64,000 nt of DNA. Source: Halorussus ruber. GTDB taxonomy: Archaea > Halobacteriota > Halobacteria > Halobacteriales > Haladaptataceae. The notes beneath the pieces are model-generated. The model was not told where the DNA came from and searched no databases. It saw only the letters and a program-made list of their open reading frames with translations. Position numbers and translations under genes: made by a program. The stretch spans positions 186,001 through 250,000 of the forward strand of contig NZ_SBIT01000009.1 in NCBI RefSeq assembly GCF_004765785.1. The letters run 5' to 3'. Position 1 is the stretch's first letter, and every line of letters begins with the position of its first letter. Below are positions 48,996 through 57,657 of this stretch, piece after piece.

Positions 48996-49029
48996 TTAGG
49001 CTGGCCTAATCTAAGTTAGGTCCGCCTAA
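48996..49029 (-). promoter_or_regulatory. Tandem DtxR/IdeR-type operators
   Basis: Two inverted repeats of identical design, TTAGG-CTGG-CCTAA (48996-49009) and TTAGG-TCCG-CCTAA (49016-49029), are exactly 20 bases apart, about two helical turns. They lie just upstream of ATG 48992, where the transcription start and TATA element should be (ccttttagg on the minus strand). TTAGGN(4-5)CCTAA agrees with half-sites bound by DtxR/IdeR/SirR metal-dependent repressors. Repression by metal-bound dimers at two phased sites is the inferred mode. Confidence 0.6.
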
Positions 49030-49185
49030 AAGGTGTTTCGGATAGGCGATTAGACATAAATGTACAATTACTATAGAATGTTCTAGTAGTGTTATACAAT
49101 CGTATAGTTGTCTTTGGCCGAAGCGGTCATTCAGATGTCGTCTGCAATCGGAGCGGACCGACCCGAACTCGCCAGCGCGGCGCGC

Positions 49186-49581
49186 TCAGAACGCGGTGTA
49201 CTCCTCGACCAGTTCCACCAGTTCCGCCTTCTCTACCTGTCCCCGAACTCGCTCCTCGCACTCGCCGTCGGCGTACACCTCGAACGTCGGCGTGGACTCG
49301 ATGCCCTGCTCCAAGGCCAACTTCTGGTGATGCACGACGTTGACCTTCGCCACCGCCGCGAGCGTCTCGTTTGCGACCGACTCCACGACCGGATGGAGGC
49401 GCTGACCGGCACCGCCGTCGGCGTAGTAGTGGACCAGCACGACCTCGTGGGCGGCCACGGTCTGCTCGAAGTTCTGCGACCCATCGACGTAGACCGGCGC
49501 GGCGGGCGCTCCGAGGCCGTGTTCCTGCACGAGCGCTCGCTTCTTGCGCTCCCGTACCTCCGAGAGGTCGTCGTCGTCCAT
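49186..49581 (-). CDS. Thioredoxin-fold protein lacking active-site cysteines
   Basis: 131 residues. The thioredoxin core is clear: FEQTVAAHEVVLVHYYADGG, then QRLHPVVESVANETLAAVAK and the cis-Pro strand STPTFEVYADGECEERVRG. The usual WCGPCQ loop reads ADGGAGQR, so both redox cysteines are gone. The only Cys (GECEER) is in a late position. It cannot be an ordinary disulfide reductase, and may be a chaperone, a binding scaffold, or inactive. Its 3' end lies upstream of the DtxR-box operon on the same strand. Confidence 0.8.
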   Translation of the reverse strand: MDDDDLSEVRERKKRALVQEHGLGAPAAPVYVDGSQNFEQTVAAHEVVLVHYYADGGAGQRLHPVVESVANETLAAVAKVNVVHHQKLALEQGIESTPTFEVYADGECEERVRGQVEKAELVELVEEYTAF

Positions 49582-49672
49582 GCTAGTCGGGGGTAGAGTG
49601 GGGTGTGACTTAATTTTACGCCTCTGAGATACCGCGCTAAGCGGACCGCCGCCGAGGAGAATTCGGTCGGTG

Positions 49673-50071
49673 TTATCGGGCCTGCTCGGTCTGCGAGACG
49701 TCGCGTTGGTCGACGCTCGGCGTTCGGGCGTTCCAGTAGAGGTACGCCAGCAGGCCCACGAGGACGACTTGGACTGCTTTGTCCACGTAGCCTATCGTCG
49801 TGAACTCGCCCGCCTTCACCACGTACCAGAGCGGTATCTGAACGCCCGTGAAGACGATACCGACGAGGTAGAGCAGTCGCCGCCGGTAGTTCGCCAGGTA
49901 GAGGACGATGGCCCCGAAGAAGCCCAGTCCCGCGAGAACGAGCGGGACGGCCCCTTCGACGGCACCGACGTAGACGTGGATGAGGCCCGTCACGAAGACG
50001 AGCGCGACGGCGAACCACTCGATGCCAGCGATGGATTCGGTCTCGAAGAACGACGTTCCGGATTGTGCCAT
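49673..50071 (-). CDS. Four-helix membrane protein (DUF7475-like)
   Basis: 132 residues from ATG 50071. EWFAVALVFVTGLIHVYVGA, VPLVLAGLGFFGAIVLYLAN, LLYLVGIVFTGVQIPLWYVV and VDKAVQVVLVGLLAYLYWNA are four clear helices, with a conserved-looking His in TGLIHVYVG and an ANYRRR positive-inside loop. It resembles small haloarchaeal membrane proteins of unknown function. A reading frame extending to 50122 adds an implausible N-terminus. Confidence 0.7.
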   Translation of the reverse strand: MAQSGTSFFETESIAGIEWFAVALVFVTGLIHVYVGAVEGAVPLVLAGLGFFGAIVLYLANYRRRLLYLVGIVFTGVQIPLWYVVKAGEFTTIGYVDKAVQVVLVGLLAYLYWNARTPSVDQRDVSQTEQAR

Positions 50072-50191
50072 ACGTACAATTGCGTCTGAATAACAATAAG
50101 CAATCCCCCGGTTCTCGCGCACCGAGAATCTACCAACTCGGCTCCCGACCGACCCGGATTCCGGAGAACGGCGCAGCGCGCGTCGGGACGG

Positions 50192-52516
50192 CTACTCGCG
50201 CTCGGTGAGTTCTTCCAGCAGGAACTTCGCCTGCTCCTTGTCCAGCGGGTCGTTGGCGTTGCCGCAGTGAGGAGACTGCACGCAGGCCGGACAGCCGCCC
50301 TCCTCGTCGCACTCGCAGGCTCCGATCATCTCCGCGGTGTTCTCCATCAGGTTCTCGACGGTCTGGTAGCCCTCCCGCACGAGACCCACGCCGCCGGGGT
50401 AGCCGTCGTAGATGAAGATGGTGCTTCGGCCGGTGTGGGGGTGCATCGGCGTCGAGAGGCCGCCGATGTCAGCCCGGTCACAGAGCAGTTCGAGCGGGAA
50501 CAGCGAAATCATGCCGTGTTCGGCGGCGTGGATGCCGCCGTTGAAGTCGCCCTGCGAGCGCATTTTCTCCTCCACGTCGCGGGGCACCGTGAAGTACAGC
50601 GCCTTGGTCCGGAGCGAGATTTCGGGCATGTCGAGGCTCTCCCGGCCGAGGGTCTCGCCCGAGCGGTCCCGGCGCTCGAACCCCGTAATCTGCTTGCGCA
50701 TCGTCACGTCGGCGAACCGGACCGGCACGTCCTCGCGGGTCGAGAGGGTCTTCTCGCGGCGGTCCTCCTCGACGGTAATCTCCTTCTCGTGGAGGAGCTT
50801 GGTGTGGTAGTCGGCCCACGTCGGCGAGAGTTCCGCGACCTGCTTGCTCAAATCGAGGTCCACGACCTCGTAGGACTGGCCCTGATGGTGGTAGATCGCG
50901 CCCGGATGGGCGTCGGTCAGGGCGTCCTCGAAGGGCAGGGAGGCTATCGTGTCGTTGTTCCGGCGGTCCATCAACTCGATTTCGCGGTCGTCGATGGAGC
51001 GCAGACTCATCTCGTGTTGGGGACTCCCCTCGCCGTCGTAGGTCCAGCGCAGACCGTCGTCGGTCATCCTACTCTCCAGCAGGCCCTCGGCTTCGAGGTC
51101 CGCCACGAGGTCCGGGAAGGAGTCGCCGAAGTACTCCTCGTCGTCGGGCGAGAGCCACGTCTCGCGGGCCGCCGAGAGGACGTGGTTCGGCAGGAGCTGG
51201 TCGTTCTCGGGGTTCACGACGGCGCGCTCGGGGTCTCCGGCGAAGAAGTCCTCGGGGTTAGCCATCAGGTACTGGTCGAGTTGGTCCTCGCCAGCAATCA
51301 TGGCGACGAGGCTCGGGTCGTCTCCTCGGCCAGCGCGCCCGGCCTGCTGGAAGGCCGCCATCCGCGTGCCGGGGTAGCCGTCCAGCAGCACCGCGTCGAG
51401 GCCGCCGATGTCCACGCCGAGTTCCAAGGCGTTCGTACTCCAGACGCCCCGAATCTCCCCGTCGTTCAGGCCCTCCTCGATTTCCTTCCGGCGGTCGTTC
51501 TTGAGCGCGGCCTGATACGCCGTCACGTCGGGCGCGAGGTCGCCTCGACCGCGCTCTCGCAACTCCTTGGCGCTCTCCATCGCCCACTGCTCGGCGGCCT
51601 GCCGGGCGCGGGTGAACGCCAGCGTCTGGTGCCCCTTCGAGACCAAATCCGCGAAGACGCGCTTGGTCTCGGCGTGACTCGACTTGCGCCGCCCCGAAGT
51701 CCCGGCCTGCGGGTTCTCGTACTCCGGCGGGTTCCAGAGCAACCAGTGGGTCGGCCCGGTGTCGCTCACGTCCTCGTCTATCAGGCGGAAGGAGTCGGAG
51801 TCGGTGCCCGTCACGTTCGCGGCGTGTTCGACCGGGTTCCCGATGGTGGCCGAACAGCAGACGAACTGCGGGGCCGAATCGAACCGGTCGCAGAGCCGCC
51901 GGAGTCGCCGAAGCACCAGCGCGACGTGGCTCCCGAACACCCCGCGGTACTCGTGGACCTCGTCCAGCACGACCGTCTCCAATCCCTCGAAGAACCAGTC
52001 CCAAAGTCGGTGGGCATGGGGCAACAGCGCGTAGTGAAGCATGTCGGGGTTCGACAGGAGGACGGTCGGTTGGCGGTCCCTGACCGCGCGCTTCTCGGAC
52101 TTGCTCAATCGCCCGGTGTACTGCTCGACCGAGACCTTGCTCCCGAATCCGAGGTCACGCGCTAATTCGGAGAGGGTCTCCTCTTGGTCGTTGATGAGCG
52201 CGTTCTGGGGCGCGACGTAGAGGGTGCGCCCGCCGCGGTCCATCGCTCGCTCGAACGCCGGAACGGTGTACGCGAGGCTCTTGCCGCTCGCGGTCGGGGT
52301 GGCGAGGACGACGTTCCGGCCCTCGCGGACCGCCTCGATGGCGTCGGCCTGATGGCGGTAGAGGGCGTCGATGCCGCGCTCGTCGAAGGCACCGGCCAGC
52401 CGCGGTTCGAGGTCCACGTCGGAAAACTCGCCGTCCCGGCCGGGCAGGGTCCGGTGGCTCTCTACCTGCGCGTCGTAGTAGGGCCGACCCCGAAGCCAGT
52501 CGATGGTCTCGTCCAC
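50192..52516 (-). CDS. DEAD/DEAH helicase with DUF1998 (Hrq1/MrfA/YprA family)
   Basis: 774 residues. The SF2 helicase core has motif I VVLATPTASGKSLAYTVP, Ia LYVAPQNALINDQ, II VVLDEVHEYRG, III VCCSATIGNP, V VWSTNALELGVDIGG and VI QQAGRAGRGDDPS. The C-terminal DUF1998 domain ends with CECDEEGGCPACVQSPHCGN, a four-cysteine metal site shared by Hrq1 and Bacillus MrfA. Relatives are 3'-5' DNA helicases active on DNA crosslink damage (MrfA in mitomycin repair). A stand-alone gene; the antisense frame of similar length over it is a shadow. Confidence 0.93.
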   Translation of the reverse strand: MDETIDWLRGRPYYDAQVESHRTLPGRDGEFSDVDLEPRLAGAFDERGIDALYRHQADAIEAVREGRNVVLATPTASGKSLAYTVPAFERAMDRGGRTLYVAPQNALINDQEETLSELARDLGFGSKVSVEQYTGRLSKSEKRAVRDRQPTVLLSNPDMLHYALLPHAHRLWDWFFEGLETVVLDEVHEYRGVFGSHVALVLRRLRRLCDRFDSAPQFVCCSATIGNPVEHAANVTGTDSDSFRLIDEDVSDTGPTHWLLWNPPEYENPQAGTSGRRKSSHAETKRVFADLVSKGHQTLAFTRARQAAEQWAMESAKELRERGRGDLAPDVTAYQAALKNDRRKEIEEGLNDGEIRGVWSTNALELGVDIGGLDAVLLDGYPGTRMAAFQQAGRAGRGDDPSLVAMIAGEDQLDQYLMANPEDFFAGDPERAVVNPENDQLLPNHVLSAARETWLSPDDEEYFGDSFPDLVADLEAEGLLESRMTDDGLRWTYDGEGSPQHEMSLRSIDDREIELMDRRNNDTIASLPFEDALTDAHPGAIYHHQGQSYEVVDLDLSKQVAELSPTWADYHTKLLHEKEITVEEDRREKTLSTREDVPVRFADVTMRKQITGFERRDRSGETLGRESLDMPEISLRTKALYFTVPRDVEEKMRSQGDFNGGIHAAEHGMISLFPLELLCDRADIGGLSTPMHPHTGRSTIFIYDGYPGGVGLVREGYQTVENLMENTAEMIGACECDEEGGCPACVQSPHCGNANDPLDKEQAKFLLEELTERE

Positions 52517-52665
52517 GAATCGGCGATAGGGTCGGGGTGACTAACCGCTTTCGCCGCGGAGCGAAAGTGAAGCAGGAGGCAGGATGGACTCGGACGTTTT
52601 GCCCGCGATGTTACTCGTGAGTAGATGACAAACTTTATTCCAGTTATCGTTGAAGTTCGGTCCCA

Positions 52666-53613
52666 ATGACACGACCCCGCGGCCGCCGTGCCCTCCTCCA
52701 GAGCGGCGCGCTCGCTCTCTGCGGTCTCGCTGGCTGTCTCGACGGTCTCGGCGGGACCACGACTCAGACAGCGAGCGAGCGCCCGACCGCCACCGAGACC
52801 GAATCTCCGTCTGCCACGCCGCCCTCGTCTGGGACCGAGGACCCCTCCGAGACGGAACAGACATCCGAGACCGAATCGACTGCCGAACCGCACGTGGTCG
52901 AGTTCGTGCCGGTCGGCGTCCAGTCGTCGTTCTTCTACCTCACGTCGCCCGACTCGATGGCCGTCACCGCCGCCGAGGAGACCCAGTTCGTCTTCGTGGA
53001 AGTCCGACCGCGGACCGACTCGCCTCCGCCGAGCGACTTCTCGCTGGCCGCCGACGACCGGCGGTTCTGGGGGACGCTCGCGCCGGGCGACGTGGCCGGA
53101 CCGCATCTGGTCTACGAGCTCGGGTCGAGCTATCGCTCCGGCGAGGTCGAACCCGGATGGGTCGCCTTCGAGGTACCCAACCCCCTCGACGCCGACGAAA
53201 TCGCGCTGGCCTATCAGAGTCGGCGCGAGTCGCTCGACGAGGAGTTTCTGGCCGAACTCCGGACTCCTCCCGCCGACTTCGAGGTGGTCTCGTTCGACGC
53301 GCCGGAGGAGGTGGCTCACGACGAGCCGTTCGAGGTCTCGCTGACCGTCGAGAACGTCGGCGAGGGCGAGGGGACGTTTCGGGCGTGCTTGAACCAGTCC
53401 GGCCCGGTGTTCGTGCCTCGTCCCGCCGAACTCTCGGTTCCCGCTGGCGAGCGCCGCGAGCAGACGTGGTCGGTCGGCGACCGTAGCTCGGCCGGGACTG
53501 AGCAAATCGGTCTGCGACTCGAATCGCCCGCCGAGACCCGGACGGCGAGCGTCGAAGCGGTCGGCGGCACCACGACGGGAACGCAGGCGAGACGGGAGTC
53601 GCCATCCGAGTAG
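52666..53613 (+). CDS. Secreted lipoprotein with a CARDB-like domain
   Basis: 315 residues. [20 protein letters not shown] carries a twin-arginine-type start and lipobox ending at the lipidated Cys. A Thr/Ser/Glu-rich spacer follows (about 25-75). Two beta domains come next: a middle domain ([34 protein letters not shown]) and a CARDB-like C-terminal domain ([38 protein letters not shown]). It should be tethered to the outer membrane face. Function unknown. Confidence 0.75.
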   Translation: MTRPRGRRALLQSGALALCGLAGCLDGLGGTTTQTASERPTATETESPSATPPSSGTEDPSETEQTSETESTAEPHVVEFVPVGVQSSFFYLTSPDSMAVTAAEETQFVFVEVRPRTDSPPPSDFSLAADDRRFWGTLAPGDVAGPHLVYELGSSYRSGEVEPGWVAFEVPNPLDADEIALAYQSRRESLDEEFLAELRTPPADFEVVSFDAPEEVAHDEPFEVSLTVENVGEGEGTFRACLNQSGPVFVPRPAELSVPAGERREQTWSVGDRSSAGTEQIGLRLESPAETRTASVEAVGGTTTGTQARRESPSE

Positions 53614-53699
53614 CTGTTCTCGGAATCCGAATCTGTGTTCGTAGTCTGGGAAGAATAGTTAAGGGTCAGAAAGTCGTCGTTGTCCGTGGGGGAGACCGA

Positions 53700-54359
53700 A
53701 TGTCAGACGAAAAGCAGCATGCATCAGGCGACGTCGAAGCGGGCGACACGAGTAAACGAGTCGGAATGGAAGCGATTCGGGAACGGGGAGTCGACCCGGA
53801 GGAGCTTCGGGAGAAGCTCATCGACGCCGTGGGCGCGGAGTTCACGACGTACTACTACTACACCAACCTGCGGATGCATCTGGCGGGCCACGAGGACTAC
53901 AAGGAGATTACCGAGGACGCGCGGCTCGAAGACCGCGCGCACTTCGAACTCGTGGCACCCCGGATTTACGAACTCGGCGGCCACCTGCCGAACGACATCC
54001 GAGACTTCGCCGACCGGGCGTCGTGTCCGGACGCCGAACTGCCGGTTCCGATGGGGGGCGACGAACCGGACCACGTCGAGGACCTCGACGCCGAGAGCAT
54101 CCTCGAAGTGCTGCTGGAGGCCGAGCGGTGCGCCATCCGGACGTGGAGCGAGGTCTGCGACATGACGCAGGGCAAGGACCCGCGGACCTACGACATGGCC
54201 CAGCGCATCCTCCAAGAGGAGGTCGAACACGAGGCGTGGTTCATCGAACTCCTCAGCATGGAGCGCGACGGTGAAATCAACCCGGCGGGCCACTTCATCC
54301 GGGGCGAACCCGGCGACGCGCCCTACTCGACCAACCGGCGCATCAACGACTCGGCGTAA
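53700..54359 (+). CDS. DPSL-type mini-ferritin (thioferritin)
   Basis: 219 residues with a four-helix ferritin core. Iron ligands are probably Glu47 ([11 protein letters not shown]), Glu77 and His81 (LEDRAHFE), Glu142 ([12 protein letters not shown]), and Glu174 and His177 ([11 protein letters not shown]). Cys144 and Cys153 ([19 protein letters not shown]) form the pair near the diiron site that defines the Dps-like DPSL/thioferritin group known from Sulfolobus, Pyrococcus and Bacteroides. It stores iron and removes peroxide as a dodecamer. The genome thus has both a classic Dps (3962) and a thioferritin. The charged N-terminal tail (1-25) may bind DNA. Confidence 0.88.
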   Translation: MSDEKQHASGDVEAGDTSKRVGMEAIRERGVDPEELREKLIDAVGAEFTTYYYYTNLRMHLAGHEDYKEITEDARLEDRAHFELVAPRIYELGGHLPNDIRDFADRASCPDAELPVPMGGDEPDHVEDLDAESILEVLLEAERCAIRTWSEVCDMTQGKDPRTYDMAQRILQEEVEHEAWFIELLSMERDGEINPAGHFIRGEPGDAPYSTNRRINDSA

Positions 54360-54494
54360 CCGCCGACTCGGGGAGACCGGCGACCTGACGACCGAACGCG
54401 CCCGATGACGATTCTGCCGGGGCGCGCTCGGTGCGACTTTCCACGGGCAAGCGCTCGGTGACCCAAACCGCCAGTAGCGCGCAGACTCTCCAAT

Positions 54495-54745
54495 CACCAG
54501 TAGCGCGACAGCGAATCAACCGTCAGCGAACGCTCGGCCGACCAACCGCCGTGGGGTGGATGAAGGGGCCGCCCGGTCGCGGGCCGGAGGCCCGTGGTCG
54601 TCTGGCCGACCCCTATCTGGGCCGGGCCGTGCGGAGAGGTCCAGCTATGTCGGCCAGCGACCGCCGGGAGACAAACCGCGTCTCCCGAGGTCACGTTCGC
54701 TTCGCTCACGTGACCGCGACCGGGCGGGGGCTTCAAGAAGACACC
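54495..54745. repeat. Structured family A repeat with one flanking 26-bp unit
   Basis: A plus-oriented family A copy occupies 54552-54740 (ggggtggatgaaggggcc ... gggggcttcaagaag). Stems include gggcc/ggccc, tatctgg/ccagcta, ggtcacg/cgtgacc, the outer cccggtcgcgg/ccgcgaccggg, and the 21-nt hairpin gggagac-aaaccgc-gtctccc at 54666-54686. Upstream, cgaacgctcggccgaccaac is a single copy of the unit repeated three times beside the 27.8-kb element. Bases 54360-54494 and 54746-54832 hold no recognisable gene. Confidence 0.75.
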
Positions 54746-54832
54746 ACGACACCGATTCTGCTGTTGGTGGTCACGGCAAAACGGTATTTCGTAGCCGTCA
54801 CGTTCATCCCGAGTTACCCACTATCAACCCTC

Positions 54833-55195
54833 GTGACCGAGTACACCGTCGCTATCGAGGTGCCGGAGGACTGCGACGTCGAGCAGGCGGGCGAGACAGT
54901 CGAAATCGAGGTCCCCGAGACGGAGTACGTCCTCTCGGCCGCGCGGAGCGAGGGCGTCTGGCTCCCGGCGGACTGCCAGCAGGGGTGGTGTACCACCTGC
55001 GCCGCCGAGTTGGTAGAGGGCGAGGTAGACCAGTCCGACGCCAAGCGGTACTACGACGAGGACGAGGAGGCGGGCCTCATCCTGCCCTGCACGGCCAAGC
55101 CCGAGTCGGACCTCCGGATTCGGGCCTGCCAGTACGACGCGATGCTCGACCACCGCGCGGAACACGACAAGCCGCCGGGCCGGTCGAAGCGATAG
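54833..55195 (+). CDS. [2Fe-2S] ferredoxin, plant type, halophilic
   Basis: 120 residues from GTG 54833 (MTEYTVAIEVPEDCD). The cluster ligands are Cys48, Cys53, Cys56 and Cys86 (ADCQQGWCTTCAAE ... LILPCTAKP), spacing CX4CX2CX29C, as in plant-type and haloarchaeal ferredoxins. An acidic linker DEDEEA is typical of halophiles. The role is electron transfer for oxoacid:ferredoxin oxidoreductases and other enzymes in the cytosol. The longer frame upstream runs into repeat DNA and is rejected. Confidence 0.93.
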   Translation: MTEYTVAIEVPEDCDVEQAGETVEIEVPETEYVLSAARSEGVWLPADCQQGWCTTCAAELVEGEVDQSDAKRYYDEDEEAGLILPCTAKPESDLRIRACQYDAMLDHRAEHDKPPGRSKR

Positions 55196-55306
55196 GAATT
55201 GTAATTCGTTTCTAAAGAATGGACCTGGTTTTCTAAACAAATATTAACTTACGCCTGAGGCCGTCCGGGCATCCGATTTTTACCGCCAGCGACCGAACTG
55301 TCGCCC

Positions 55307-55735
55307 ATGAGCGACTACCACGGCGTCCTCGTCTACGACGGCGAGTGTCCGTTCTGCTCGGCGGCGGCCTCGGCGCTCCGGCGGGTGGACGGCGTCGGCG
55401 CAATCGAGTGGGAGGAGGACTCGGCCCAAGCCTTCCTCGAAGCGCAGTTCGGCGAGACGCCCTTCGCGCTCGTCTTCGCCGACCGTCGCGAGGAGCGCGT
55501 CTACGTCGGCCGAGAGGCGGCGCGGGAACTCTGCGACCGGGCAGGGATGCCGGTGCTGGTCCGAGACATCGTCGGCGACAACTACGAGTCGCTGGCCGAC
55601 GCGATTCGGACGGTGAGCGGGGTCGACGGGGACCCGGACCCCTACCACGGCGAGTATCCGATGGCTGAGGACGCGAAAGAGCCGTTCGAGGAGTTGGCGG
55701 GGAACGCGTGGCACACCGCGAAAGTGAGTCGTTGA
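55307..55735 (+). CDS. DCC-family (DUF393) thiol-disulfide oxidoreductase
   Basis: 142 residues. VLVYDGECPFCSAAASALRR is the DxxCxxC signature of the DCC family, a thioredoxin-fold group. The rest matches DUF393: AFLEAQFGETPFALVFAD, GREAARELCDRAGMP. The redox role is inferred from the CPFC motif. The start is ATG 55307. Confidence 0.9.
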   Translation: MSDYHGVLVYDGECPFCSAAASALRRVDGVGAIEWEEDSAQAFLEAQFGETPFALVFADRREERVYVGREAARELCDRAGMPVLVRDIVGDNYESLADAIRTVSGVDGDPDPYHGEYPMAEDAKEPFEELAGNAWHTAKVSR

Positions 55736-55849
55736 GAAATCGTTTCTCTATAATTGACGCTTCTTGCGGTTCGAGTGTAGGGCGAGTTGGAAGAGCAGGC
55801 TTCGAGTTGGGGAAGTTCAGGGGAGTTAGCTTCGAGGCAAAAGCGTTCA

Positions 55850-56076
55850 GGAGAGCTAGCTTCAGGCTTGAGCCTAGGAGTCACCGCGACCGCCCCGCAC
55901 CGCAACCGCGGGCCACGACCCTCCCCAACCGATTGCGGTCCTCGGGGTTCGCGTTCGCTCACACCCTGCGGTCCTCATCCACCGGCGGACAAACCGCGTC
56001 CGCCGAGCCTTCGGCTTCGCCGAAGACCTCGCGCGGTTGGCGGGGCGAACAAGCCGCCCCGCCAGCGCGCGCCGGG
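55850..56076. repeat. Structured family B repeat with the conserved-loop hairpin
   Basis: A minus-oriented family B copy: gagagctagcttcagg, gcctaggagtcaccgcg, accgcaaccgcgggccacg, cctccccaaccgattgcgg and gccagcgcgcgccgg. The terminal stem GGCGGGGCG/CGCCCCGCC sits at 56039-56063. Inside lie cttcggc-ttc-gccgaag and the 21-nt hairpin ggcggac-aaaccgc-gtccgcc at 55984-56004. The gap 55736-56109 has no credible gene. Confidence 0.75.
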
Positions 56077-56109
56077 TAGAAGGTGAAGAGTTCGAGAAAT
56101 TCCGTCAGG

Positions 56110-57291
56110 CTACCTATCCCGCGTCACGACTTCGCCCGGCTTCGTCGTCGCGCCCGAGGAGAGCTTCACGCCAGCGTTCAGACTCGTGTTGATGCCCGTC
56201 TTCGCGCCGTCGCCGACCACGACGCCGAGCTTCCGGCGGCCGGTCGAGACGCGCTCGCCTTTGACCGTCAGTTTCACCGCCTCGCCGTCGTGGCGCAGGT
56301 TGGCGACGTTCGTGCCCGCGCCGAAGTTCACGTCTCGGCCCAGCACGCTGTCGCCGACGTAGCTCAGGTGTGCGACGTGGGACCCCCGGCCGACCACGCT
56401 GTTTTTGACCTCGACCGAGTGGCCGATTTTGGCGTCCTCGTCCACGAGGGTCGCGCCGCGGACGTAGGCGTTCGGCCCGACGCTCGCGCCGGAGCGAATC
56501 AGGGCAGGCCCCTCGATAACCACGCCTGCGTCGATTTGTGCGCCCGGTTCCACGACCACGTCTCCTCGGAGGTCGGCCGTCTCGTGGACCGACCCCTGCA
56601 CGTCGCGCTCCAGTTCGCTCAGTTTCCACTCGTTGGCTTCGAGCAGTTCCCACGGTCGCCCGACGTCGAGCCAGCGGTCCATCTCGGCGTAGCCCACGTC
56701 GTACTCCGCGACGACTCGGGCCAGCACGTCGGTGATTTCGTGTTCGCCGCGCTCGCTCTCGGGGACCTCCAACCACTCGCGGGCTTCGGCCGGGAAGGCG
56801 TAGGCCCCGGCGTTAGCCAACTCAGAGGGCGGATTTTCGGGTTTCTCTACGATGTCGGTGACGACCCCCTCCTCGGTCGAGAGGACGCCGTAGTTCGTGG
56901 GGTCCTCGACTCGGACCGCGCCGACGCTCGGCCCGCCGTCGAACAGGGCGGCGACGGCCTCCGGTTCGTAGAGGTTGTCGCCGTTGAGGACCGCGAAGGG
57001 ACCGTCGAGGTACTCGCTCGCGGCCCGGACCGCGTCGGCGGTGCCAGCCTGCTCCTGCTGGACTGCGTAGGTCACAGGCACGCCAGCGTACTCGTCGCCG
57101 AAGTAGTCGCGGACCGCGTCGGCCTCGTAGCCGACGACCAGAATCAACTCGTCTGCGCCTCCTCGAACCGCGGCCTCGGCGGCGTGGGCGGCCAGCGGTC
57201 GGTCGGCGACCGGGAGCATCGGTTTCGGGAGCGACGCCGACAGCGGGCGGATTCTGGTTCCCTCGCCCGCGGCGAGAACGACTGCTTGCAT
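56110..57291 (-). CDS. Bifunctional sugar-1-phosphate nucleotidylyltransferase/acetyltransferase (GlmU-like)
   Basis: 393 residues. The N-terminal nucleotidyltransferase has VVLAAGEGTRIRPLSASLPK (G-rich loop and catalytic Lys), VLNGDNLYEPEAV (metal Asp), and EMDRWLDVGRPWELLEAN. The C-terminal half is a left-handed beta-helix of hexapeptides (VVVEPGAQIDAGVVIEGPAL, VGRGSHVAHLSYVGDSVLG, FGAGTNVANLRHDG). This is the archaeal GlmU-type fusion that makes UDP-GlcNAc or dTDP-glucose for glycans, probably including S-layer N-glycans. No operon partner. Confidence 0.88.
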   Translation of the reverse strand: MQAVVLAAGEGTRIRPLSASLPKPMLPVADRPLAAHAAEAAVRGGADELILVVGYEADAVRDYFGDEYAGVPVTYAVQQEQAGTADAVRAASEYLDGPFAVLNGDNLYEPEAVAALFDGGPSVGAVRVEDPTNYGVLSTEEGVVTDIVEKPENPPSELANAGAYAFPAEAREWLEVPESERGEHEITDVLARVVAEYDVGYAEMDRWLDVGRPWELLEANEWKLSELERDVQGSVHETADLRGDVVVEPGAQIDAGVVIEGPALIRSGASVGPNAYVRGATLVDEDAKIGHSVEVKNSVVGRGSHVAHLSYVGDSVLGRDVNFGAGTNVANLRHDGEAVKLTVKGERVSTGRRKLGVVVGDGAKTGINTSLNAGVKLSSGATTKPGEVVTRDR

Positions 57292-57657
57292 GGTACTTCT
57301 CTTCGGAAGCCACGGTTTTAGTCCCTCGGAGTCGACCTCGTAACTCCCACTTAAGTCCCGTGACGAGTACCGCCGAGGCTTTTTACGTGTCGGGCGCCTT
57401 GCTTTGTATAATCTCGTTTAGCGGATGTTGTCTCTACTGCGGGTGGAATACTGCACCGCGGTTGCAGACTGCACGAAGTACGAGACAGTACGACTCGACG
57501 GCAACTCCCCTCCGGAACCACAGCCAGTACTCGCTCTCGAAGCGAGTTCTGGAAGGTAACGACTTAATACTCGCCGGACCGTTATTGCTCACTACTCGCG
57601 GGCGCTTCAATCGGACCTACGACAGGGGACACAATCACGAACCATGGCCACAAACGA
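57292..57657. promoter_or_regulatory. Intergenic region upstream of the DUF7504-HTH gene
   Basis: This 366-base divergent gap has no gene with haloarchaeal codon bias; a 105-codon frame across it looks spurious. GC is lower than in neighbouring genes. A possible TATA element (cttaatac, about 57563) lies roughly 90 bases before ATG 57658, so the leader is either long or the promoter is elsewhere. Confidence 0.35.

Noticed and set aside
50267-52165. 632-codon plus-strand frame antisense to the helicase
   Set aside because: All SF2 helicase motifs are on the minus strand.
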